Source: MGIIb-Q1 sp964342465 (GTDB lineage Archaea; Thermoplasmatota; Poseidoniia; Poseidoniales; Thalassarchaeaceae). From it: a stretch of 64,000 nt of DNA. The notes beneath the pieces are model-generated. The model was not told the origin of the DNA. It did not search any database and saw only the letters and a list, made by a program, of their open reading frames with translations. The stretch is from assembly GCA_964342465.1 (NCBI GenBank), contig CAYFFQ010000003.1, positions 1-64,000 on the forward strand, read 5' to 3'. A program made the position numbers and the translations under genes. Below, piece after piece: positions 43,188-51,400 of this stretch. Within the stretch, counting starts at the first letter, position 1; each line of letters starts with the position of its first letter.

Positions 43188-44287
43188 CACAGAGTAAAAA
43201 GAAGAATGGGGAAAATGTGATTTCATCACTGCACGATGTGGCAGCAGAGATGCACGACAGGATGAGCAAGGGTGATGCGCCGACAATGACCTTGCCGGTG
43301 CGGACCAAGAAGAACATCGAGTTCGATAAGAGACTTGGTGTCTACAAGTATGGCAAGAAGAGGTCTGTCAGGGATGCCACATCACTCCGGTCGGCGAACC
43401 AGTTGCTGCGAGCCCTCCACATCATCGAATTCATCGAAGAGATGATTGATGGAGGAAAATCCTCGACACTCAGGGAGATGTACTACATCTCAGAGGGTTG
43501 GGGGAACGGAAAGTTCGGTTCACAGAACGAGAGTAACAACCTCGCCGAAGACCTTGAGATTGTGACCCGCTGCATGCGGGAGGACTTCCGCCTGCGCCCA
43601 GAAGAGGATGGAGCGAGAATCATCGGCAACATCACCTTTGACGAATTGAACAGAAGGGGTGACTGGATGCGAATAAACGCTCGCGATGATGTGGGGGATT
43701 CCGGTTATGGGATTCCGTACAACGTCGAGGATGAGAAGTTGCGGCTCATCGAGCATGATGTTGACTACATCATGGCAGTCGAGACAGGTGGTATGTTTGA
43801 CAGATTGGTTGAGAACGGATTCGACGAGAACCATCGGGCCGGATTGCTGCATCTGAAGGGACAACCGGCCCGCTCCACGAGGAGAATTCTCAAGAGGATG
43901 AACGAGGAGTGGAATCTTCCTGTCGTGGTCTTCCTCGATGGCGACCCGTGGTCATTCAGAATATTCGCCAGCATCGCCTTCGGAGCCATCAAAACGGCAC
44001 ACATTTCGGAATATCTCGCCACCCCATCAGCGACCTACCTCGGCATCACGGCGGATGATATTCTCGCCTACGACCTTCCCTCGGACGACCTTTCCGCCAA
44101 GGATGTGGAAGCACTGAAGGCGGAGCTTAGCGACCCGAGGTTCTCGGATGGGTGGTGGAAGGAGCAGATCACCATGATGCTCGACCTCGGCAAGAAGGCT
44201 GAGCAGCAGTCATTGGCGAAATACGGTCTCGACTTCGTGACAGATACCTATCTGCCGGAAAAACTGGCTGAACTCGGGCTCGCCTGA
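43184..44287 (+). CDS. top6A: DNA topoisomerase VI subunit A
   Basis: The Spo11-like DNA-cleaving subunit (367 residues). The 5Y-CAP domain has STLREMYYISEGW, where Tyr100 or Tyr101 would attack the DNA backbone. The Toprim domain has VVVFLDGDPWSFRIFASIAFG with the metal-binding Asp-x-Asp. Its start overlaps the top6B stop by ATGA, so equal amounts of both subunits are likely made. Its 3' end adjoins a tandem repeat with an assembly gap. Confidence 0.97.
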   Translation: MTQSKKKNGENVISSLHDVAAEMHDRMSKGDAPTMTLPVRTKKNIEFDKRLGVYKYGKKRSVRDATSLRSANQLLRALHIIEFIEEMIDGGKSSTLREMYYISEGWGNGKFGSQNESNNLAEDLEIVTRCMREDFRLRPEEDGARIIGNITFDELNRRGDWMRINARDDVGDSGYGIPYNVEDEKLRLIEHDVDYIMAVETGGMFDRLVENGFDENHRAGLLHLKGQPARSTRRILKRMNEEWNLPVVVFLDGDPWSFRIFASIAFGAIKTAHISEYLATPSATYLGITADDILAYDLPSDDLSAKDVEALKAELSDPRFSDGWWKEQITMMLDLGKKAEQQSLAKYGLDFVTDTYLPEKLAELGLA

Positions 44288-44308
44288 GTTGCCGTAGACC
44301 CTGACCGG

Positions 44309-44572
44309 GACGGATTTTCGGGTTTCCCGGTTTCGCCCGCCACTTCTTGTGACGGATTTTCGGGTTTCCCGGTTTCGCCCGCCACTTCTTGTGANNNNNN
44401 NNNNNNNNNNNNNNNNNNNNNNNNNNNNNNNNNNNNNNNNNNNNNNNNNNNNNNNNNNNNNNNNNNNNNNNNNNNNNNNNNNNNNNNNNNNNNNTTTTCG
44501 GGTTTCCCGGTTTCGCCCGCCACTTCTTGTGACGGATTTTCTGGTTTACCCAGTTTCCTTCGCGGTTTTTTC
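44309..44572. repeat. Tandem repeat, 42-base unit, interrupted by an assembly gap
   Basis: Complete copies starting GACGGATTTTCGGGTTTCCC lie at 44309-44350 and 44351-44392. After the gap a partial copy runs from 44495 and a degraded copy from 44531 (GACGGATTTTCTGGTTTACC). The unit is head-to-tail with no spacer. It occupies the gap between converging genes (top6A and an ArsR-like regulator). The period equals 14 codons, but no start or ribosome site supports translation. True copy number is unknown because of the gap. Confidence 0.92.
44395..44494. other. Assembly gap (100 N) inside a tandem repeat
   Basis: Exactly 100 undetermined bases with matching repeat sequence on both sides. The round number suggests a gap of unknown size, probably because short reads could not span the array. 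Confidence 0.97.
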
Positions 44573-44613
44573 CTGTTAGCCAACACACCGCACAGAGGGC
44601 CACGAGTGGCCCC

Positions 44614-45432
44614 TCAATCGTCGCCACCGAGCGCAGCCCACCAAGGAAGTGGGGTCTTTCTGCCGGCTATCATCACTCGCCGAGTGCTGGTGGCTATCTC
44701 GAACATCATTCGCTCCCTCACCTCGGTGATGATGGCGTCTGCTTCCGGCACCTCGAGCCGTAGGGTCTGGGACCACAGGTCAAGGTCAACCGGCCTGTCC
44801 GGCTGTTCGAGAAGATGGTGGACAAGACTACGTTCCTCGTATTCGTGAAAATGCTCGTCCACAGTATCCGAAACCCTGTTCATCACCTGTTGGTGCAGTG
44901 CTATCAGGGCATCCCTCTGGGCGTCGAGTTCCTCTAGTGAGTTATTGAGTTGTGATACGAGTTCGAGCGCCTCGGCGAGGTCAAATTTACGCCGCCCGCC
45001 TATTTCTCGAGCGATCTTTTTCGCGGATGGGGGGAGGTGTGATGAGAGTCTGACGGGTCCGCCTCTGGGCAGGGCTCGATGTTCGGCGCGGAAGAGGTCG
45101 GGGCCGAGGTCAAGCCTCAGACTGAAGGATTGTTTCACCGAAAAAATCCGCTTGGGTGGACCGCCTCTGTCGCTCTTCACCCTCTCTGATTCGACAAAAC
45201 CCGCTTCTTCAAGCACCTTCAGGTGCTTCATCACCGCCTGTTGGCTGATGTCGAGGTGTTTTGATATCTGAAGCGGGTAATGCGGCTCGCGCACCAACAT
45301 CTCGAGAATGCTTCTGCGCGCTTTGTTCTCAAGTATGGTCATCGCAGCGCCGAAGTCAACCACACTACCCAACTCATGGTTGTGTAATTGTCCCTCCTGT
45401 AAAAACCCAACCCTGGGATTACCGCCGTTCAT
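44614..45432 (-). CDS. ArsR-like winged-helix transcriptional regulator with coiled C-terminus
   Basis: The 272-residue protein has a winged helix at about 30-110: MTILENKARRSILEMLVREPHYPLQISKHLDISQQAVMKHLKVLEEAGFVESERV, then a beta-wing with GGPPKRIFSV. The layout (helix-turn-helix, then a long helical segment around 150-215) is common in archaeal regulators. The first ATG overlaps the preceding gene by 14 bases, so the two may be co-transcribed. A start nearer Met31 (45342) cannot be excluded. Target genes are unknown. Confidence 0.8.
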   Translation of the reverse strand: MNGGNPRVGFLQEGQLHNHELGSVVDFGAAMTILENKARRSILEMLVREPHYPLQISKHLDISQQAVMKHLKVLEEAGFVESERVKSDRGGPPKRIFSVKQSFSLRLDLGPDLFRAEHRALPRGGPVRLSSHLPPSAKKIAREIGGRRKFDLAEALELVSQLNNSLEELDAQRDALIALHQQVMNRVSDTVDEHFHEYEERSLVHHLLEQPDRPVDLDLWSQTLRLEVPEADAIITEVRERMMFEIATSTRRVMIAGRKTPLPWWAALGGDD

Positions 45433-46696
45433 CCATCAAATCAACTGTAATCGATTCCAGCATCGACCTATCCGCAGCATAGGCGATAAGGTGGCTGTTC
45501 AATGAATCCTGAAGAGTTGTGGTGGAGATTGACGGCTCTTCCCCCTTCATCACGGCGAGAAAATCTGCCACCAGCCTCGCATCGCCACCCCCATGCAGGT
45601 CTCCCGACACACCACAGTCTACCACTTCCTCAATGAATTCCCCGCCGCTCAGCGGGTTGGCGTGACGGATGGTGAACCTACCGCTCTCCATATCTCCTGA
45701 TATCTCCCCTTCACTCCCCGTGATGTCGACCGTGCGCGTTGCTCTAGCGGTGTTGGTGACAAGGTCATGTGTGGCTACGACCCCGTTCTCAAATTCAATG
45801 ACCACTGATTGCCTGTCGACCACATCACCGTCGGATTTCCAGACGCAGGTGTTGTATTGGCCCTTGGAGAGGTGGGACTCTGCTGCTTCCCTGTCGACTT
45901 CCTGACCCGTTTCATATTCCGCCTGTCCAGCGAGAGCATAGAACTGCCACCATCTGTTGTCAAGGTAGTGGCGAATGGCTGAATGGATGCAATCTCGCTC
46001 TATCTCACAGTTGAAACAGTTCTCGCCCGCTAGGGGCGGTGCGTTGTCAGGAGTGAAGAAATGACGACCGCCCATGGATGACACCTTGGTAGGCCTGACG
46101 CCACTGAGATACCAACAGATGAGGTCTAGGTCGTGACAACACTTAGCCAGCAGCATCGGGTTGACCGACCTTTTTCGCCACTTTCCGCGCACGAAGGCGA
46201 CGGCGTTGTGATGATATGAGACCCTCTCCGAGGTACGAATGTGCATTATTTCACCGATCTCTCCGGCCACTATTCTCTCTTTTATCCGGCGATAGAAGGG
46301 GGCGTAGCGCAGAACATGGCAGATGACCACTTTCACTCCACTCTTCTTCACCGCTCCTCGGAGTCGCATCAACTGTTTCTCGTCGGGTGCGATTGGCTTC
46401 TCGAGCAGAACATGATAACCCGCTTCCACCAGTGGAATCGTCGTCTCGATGTGAAGTTCGTCCATCGTTCCATTGACTGCGAAATCGGCAAACCTATCCA
46501 CCTCTGCCAATTCCTGTGCTGTGGTGAAACACCTCTCCGGTGGAACCCCCCATTTCTCAGCGAAGTGAGTTAATCTTCTCTCATCGGGGTCGGCAAGACC
46601 GACCACCACCATCTCATCGCAGTTCTCCTTGGCATAATGCGCATAACATGCGGTTCTGTGACCGAGGCCGACAAGAACGGCGCGCATGGCAGTCAT
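45419..46696 (-). CDS. Gfo/Idh/MocA family NAD(P)-dependent oxidoreductase
   Basis: The 425-residue protein has the N-terminal Rossmann fold (MRAVLVGLGHRTACYA), GLADPDERRL, and VLLEKPIAPDE with the catalytic Lys of the EKP motif. The C-terminal alpha/beta domain follows, with the CCHDLDLICWYL histidine. A small cysteine-containing segment (ENCFNCEIERDCIHSA, near 225-240) is common in bacterial sugar-dehydrogenase members and may bind metal. The substrate is probably a sugar or inositol. GAGGGAGACC precedes the start. Confidence 0.88.
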   Translation of the reverse strand: MTAMRAVLVGLGHRTACYAHYAKENCDEMVVVGLADPDERRLTHFAEKWGVPPERCFTTAQELAEVDRFADFAVNGTMDELHIETTIPLVEAGYHVLLEKPIAPDEKQLMRLRGAVKKSGVKVVICHVLRYAPFYRRIKERIVAGEIGEIMHIRTSERVSYHHNAVAFVRGKWRKRSVNPMLLAKCCHDLDLICWYLSGVRPTKVSSMGGRHFFTPDNAPPLAGENCFNCEIERDCIHSAIRHYLDNRWWQFYALAGQAEYETGQEVDREAAESHLSKGQYNTCVWKSDGDVVDRQSVVIEFENGVVATHDLVTNTARATRTVDITGSEGEISGDMESGRFTIRHANPLSGGEFIEEVVDCGVSGDLHGGGDARLVADFLAVMKGEEPSISTTTLQDSLNSHLIAYAADRSMLESITVDLMDERR

Positions 46697-46825
46697 GGTC
46701 TCCCTCGGCCCTGCGAGTATATGTGGGGGCTATGATAACCGCGCTACGAGAGAGGGGGATGAAATGATGAATGGAGTTGACCAACAGGAGCAACCATCAA
46801 AGGCGAAGGGGTGGAGGCGAGAGTG

Positions 46826-47377
46826 ATGTTCAGAAAGTGGTTCATGCGACAATACTGGCGACTTCAGCAATCACAGACCTTCATCTCCATGGGGTTCTGG
46901 TGTACCACCCTCACCCTGCTCATCTGGCCGTATGTCTCATGGAGATTCAACGGAGAGACGCAGATGGTGGGTATTCCCATGACCTATTGGGGTCTGAGTC
47001 TGATAGCCTTCAGCGTGCTCGCTGTTGTCTTGGGAGTCGGATTCGTCTATGACCAGTTTCTCTCCCTGTGGAAGGAACAGAGGACCGTCGATACGGAGAG
47101 GAATCCGTTCGGAACTTATGCGATGATACCGGCGAACACCGTCATCGTCGGAATGCTCAATCGTGTCCTGCGTGAAGTCGGGGAGGGGGATGAGAGGGTC
47201 TCAGAGGCTTGTGAATGGGTCGACCAGTGGTTGGCGTGGTCGGTGGAGCAGGAGATTTGGGCAAGGTCTCAGAGATTCTGGGATGATGAATTCTCAGAGA
47301 AGGTTCCTGACCTGTTCTTCATGCCTGATGGGGCGATAGAGGATGCTCGGGCTCGGGGAAAGAGTCTGGAAAAATAG
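46826..47377 (+). CDS. Two-helix membrane protein, unknown
   Basis: The ATG at 46826 (after GGAGGCGAGAGTG) gives 183 residues. Two hydrophobic segments (about 22-40 and 55-76) are followed by a soluble, Trp-rich helical domain (WVDQWLAWSVEQEIWARSQRFW). The stop touches the end of the converging gene: the coding regions are directly adjacent at 47377/47378. No family is recognised. Confidence 0.58.
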   Translation: MFRKWFMRQYWRLQQSQTFISMGFWCTTLTLLIWPYVSWRFNGETQMVGIPMTYWGLSLIAFSVLAVVLGVGFVYDQFLSLWKEQRTVDTERNPFGTYAMIPANTVIVGMLNRVLREVGEGDERVSEACEWVDQWLAWSVEQEIWARSQRFWDDEFSEKVPDLFFMPDGAIEDARARGKSLEK

Positions 47378-48298
47378 TCAGCCCTCATCCCATTCCTTCC
47401 ATTCTCCGCCTTTCGAATCTTCTCGGGAAGCGGTTTGCTCGGTTGTGGAATCTACCTCGACTTCAGTCGGCTCCCCTGAGGCATCATACGCTGCTTCTGG
47501 TGCTGTTGTGGAGTGAGCCACATCAGGTCTGTCGCTGAAGGGTGCTGGTGGTGGGTGTTGTGGAAGTTGGAATCTGTCGTCGGATTTCACTTCAAATTCA
47601 ACACCATACTTCTCCTTTAGTTTCACCATCGTATAGAGTTGGTCAGTAGTGTGGAACATCAAATCTGAGGAGTCGAGGCCAGAATGGTTCTGCCGGTCAG
47701 CGAGGTTGGGGGCCAAAGTAACCTCTCCTGCTTGGGCGGCGATTCGTCTTCGCCGCACCATCATGATGATTGAAATCGGAAGCAGGCATAATCCTGCGGC
47801 GAGGAGCAGGCAGGAAGTGAGAATCGCCGGTCTGGTGAACACCTCTTCACTGACTGTCGTCTGGTCGACCATGTAGATGGTGAGATTGGACTTGGAAGTG
47901 AGTTCATATTCTGCGGTAGTCGGTGGAGATATCCAACCGATCGGTTTGAAAACGGACTTGTCGGAGAACTGCATCTCGCCGATTCCAGAGGTTAACGAGG
48001 GTTCCCGCAGGATGACTTCCTCACCTCCGGTGGTCACCTCCAGTGTGCCGTCCGTACCATCTTTCTCCGTCGTGTTCTGGAAAAATGCGTAGACCCGCGC
48101 CCCCCTCAATTCGGTCTGAATCTTCTCATCCGGTGAGAGAACCTGTTCATTGAAATGGTCGGGTCGCAGTTCATCGTTGACATCGGGGAAAGAGGTGAAC
48201 AACCCCAATGCTCCGATGAGGGAAATGATGAGGGCTGCTATCAGCAGTGATGAAGGAAGGCGATTCGGTTTCGCCACTGGTGGTGCGGCGCCTTCCAT
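47378..48298 (-). CDS. Membrane protein with extracytoplasmic beta domain, unknown
   Basis: Starting at ATG 48298 gives 306 residues: an N-terminal membrane segment (about 13-35), an extracellular beta-rich region (40-155), a second membrane segment (about 158-180) followed by MMVRRRRIAA, and a cytoplasmic tail. The tail includes a helical LMFHTTDQLYTMVKLKEKYGVEFEV and a disordered acidic end. The single extracytoplasmic domain resembles other surface proteins of this group, but no function can be named. Confidence 0.58.
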   Translation of the reverse strand: MEGAAPPVAKPNRLPSSLLIAALIISLIGALGLFTSFPDVNDELRPDHFNEQVLSPDEKIQTELRGARVYAFFQNTTEKDGTDGTLEVTTGGEEVILREPSLTSGIGEMQFSDKSVFKPIGWISPPTTAEYELTSKSNLTIYMVDQTTVSEEVFTRPAILTSCLLLAAGLCLLPISIIMMVRRRRIAAQAGEVTLAPNLADRQNHSGLDSSDLMFHTTDQLYTMVKLKEKYGVEFEVKSDDRFQLPQHPPPAPFSDRPDVAHSTTAPEAAYDASGEPTEVEVDSTTEQTASREDSKGGEWKEWDEG

Positions 48299-48457
48299 GC
48301 CTCGCACCAAACGGTGTCCACTTGAAAGTCAGACGGTCGGAAGACCTCTGTCCCTTCTCCACCATAAGCTCCTGCGTTGTAATAAAGACAGCCCGCCGGC
48401 TCGCCTCGGTAGGCAAGTGGTGGGTGTTTTTTACCCGGTGGTTCGAATTTCGGAAAT

Positions 48458-51400
48458 TCAGAACATGTCGTCGGTGGCCATCAGGCTGCTCTGTTCCGCC
48501 ACCTTCGCCATTGCTTCCTTACGGCGGCCATACATGACCAAACCGGCGACAGCGAGCAGGGACAGTGTCAGCAGGATGATGATAGCCGGCACGCTCCATG
48601 CCCCCATCGTCTCCGTCGCTTGGTCTATCCAACCGTTGCTCGATTTCAGGCCACCATCTATCTCGAAGATGTTGTCCCTCTCGCTCGACTCTACAATCAT
48701 GTTGTCCGGGTCGATGATGACGACGATGTCGTGGCTTCCCGCCTTTACTGGATAGAGCAGAACTATCTCAGCCGGCTCAACCCTGTCAGCAGCATCTGGT
48801 GGCATCAGCGCACCGATGACCTGTCGGTAAGCGACATTCTCCTCATCGCAGCCGTTCTTTCGGACATCATCCCTGTTTTGGTCCTGACAGACGATGACAT
48901 GGACATCGGTGGCGTGGACATTTCCGTCATTGACGATGAAGACGGTGATGGGCAGCATCTCGCCCACATCCGCCGACCTTTTGTCAGCGACCACGTCATC
49001 GAATCGCAGGTTGGGAGCCCTCAAACGAATGGTGACAACCAGTTCATTGGTGTCGAGAAGTTCACCCTCCCATGACTCGCTGTCATCGGTGTCTCCGCCA
49101 TCCATCATGTTTCCGAACAGCGAGCGAATCTTCAGCCCCAATTCCTGATTTCCTAGTGCGGCTTCGGTGCTGATATTGACCAGCGCGACAACTGGGATGG
49201 TGGTGTAGGCTTCCATCTCAGGGAGAATCCAAGTCCCGTCAGCGTGTCTTACACACTCCTCGGCTGGGGCGGTGTCTCCGACTGCTAGTTGCCGACACGG
49301 TATCTCGAACTGTCCATCCATCAACGCCCAACTCACCTGCCATTTGTCCAAATGGCCCATCCCGGGCCTTTCGTTCCACATTCCTGATGAGAGGTCGATT
49401 GTGTGGTTGTGCAGGGTGGCGCGGTCGGCGACATTGCCGTTATTGGTGACATTGAGGTTGAATCTCACCGTTCTGCCCGGCGCGGTGGTCTTGACATCCG
49501 ACTCGACGAATGGGTCAAGCCATAGTTGCATGTCGTGGAACTCTCGCACGGTGATGGCGAGAGTGATGGTGTCCCTGAGTCTGGTCGGTCTGCCCGCCGC
49601 ATCGGGATAGGACTCCTCGCTGAAGATGTCGACGACTATCTCATACTCTCCAGCCTCCACCATGTCTGGGACATTGACTGTGACGGTGGCGTTCTGGGTC
49701 TCTCCTCGCTGAAGTTCCCCGAGGATGGCGCGGGGGATATCCACATCCCATAGTACCTCCAATCCACTCGCAAGGTCGGTGACACGGGCGACGCGCATGT
49801 CGTAGCGGTCAGCACCGTTGCCGAGGTTCTCCGTAGCGATATCAATCTCCAGTTTCTCGGAGGGGTTGACTGTATACTGGTACGGTGGTTCGGCGCCGAG
49901 GACCTCTGATTCCAAGTCGTATACATGGATGACATTGGTTGCGAGTACGACTGAATCCGAGACTCTACTCGCTCCGTCCAAATGCGCCTTGACCGTCAAG
50001 GCCGGACCCAACCCGGCATCAGCATTACTAGGAGCACAGACGACTGCCGTGACTGTGTACGGATGGTCTATCGGTGACCAATGGCGCGGTTCGCTCATCG
50101 CCTGATTATTGCCCCCCGGAGCATTGGAGAAGTCGAGTGAGAGGGTCCAGTGGTCCTCTCTCCACACATGCTCAGGAATCTCCTGTGGGCGCGCCTCCGG
50201 TGCACCCGGCGTGGTGAAAATTATCCAACCCGGCTGGAAATGCTTGATGACATCGATGGCATAGGTGGCACATTCACCCGGCAACACATAGTCGGTCGTG
50301 TCGTATATCTCGAAAACGATGTTGCCGGTCGAGCGAATCGAGACATTGACATACAGTTCGAGCACATCCATCGAACCCGCTGCAATCGATTTGCGCGGCT
50401 CTCCCATCGACCATCCCTTGAGGAAGATGGCGAATGTTCCCGGTTCCTGTGTCGTCGGCACCATTATCTCAAGATTCTTGGTCACCGACTGGCCGGGGTC
50501 GAGAGATACCTGTAGGGGGAATCGAATCTGCCAGCCGAATGGCAGCAGCCATTCCTGTTGCCCTTCGATGGTGTTGGGGTCGTAGAAGGCGAAACTGTCG
50601 AAGACGTTGCCGGTGTTGGTGATGGTGATTGAGAAAATTGCCGTCTGGCCCTGTTCCACATCGGATTGTGTGTGTGTCGTATCGAGTTGGATGCCATGTA
50701 CCACATCCATCATGGTCAGTGTCAAGCGGTCGGAGCGAATCGCTGGGTCTTTGTGGGAGACCGCAGAGACGGTGATGTAGGCGTTTTCATCATTATGCGC
50801 CTGATAGATTGATGGGGCCCTTACTCGCAGATATATTCTGGCCGATTCTCCACCCTTCAGATAAATATCGGTGTCGGGGAAGATAGCGGTATGGTTGTTG
50901 GCGAAGAAGAGAGTCATTGACCAGTTTCCAGCATTGCACTGAGAGGATATCCCGTGTGCTTCGGCAATCTCCTGTGGCACGATGCACATCATGCTGGTGT
51001 TCAGGGAATATGTGTCTGCGACAAGGTCCACGGGGCCGGGCGTTGTGTTGTTGATGGTCATGTTGAAAATGGTCTCTTCACCCGGTTCAATGATGTGCAA
51101 CCAATCAGCCTCTCCATCCTCGAGGAAAACATCGACCTGCCCGGTGAGAACATGGGTGTAACAGATGGTGTACATGTTGTTGTTCGAGGTACCGTCGCAC
51201 TTGGTGGTGTCCGACCATGCAATGTGGGCACCACTCCCGAGGTCATTGGAGAATGCTGGTGGTTGGCTCAACTCCGGGGCTCTGCCGGTGTTGGGGCCGA
51301 GTTTGTCCGAGGCCCACTTGGTCACCGGAACCGCCTCCCACTCATCGAGAACATAGGTTGCGAGTGAGTTCAGAGGAATGCCGTCCGGATATGCATCGTT

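Noticed and set aside
44309..44627. Open frames through the 42-base repeat
   Set aside because: The unit is a multiple of three, so frames stay open by construction; there is no start context and the frames contain the N gap.
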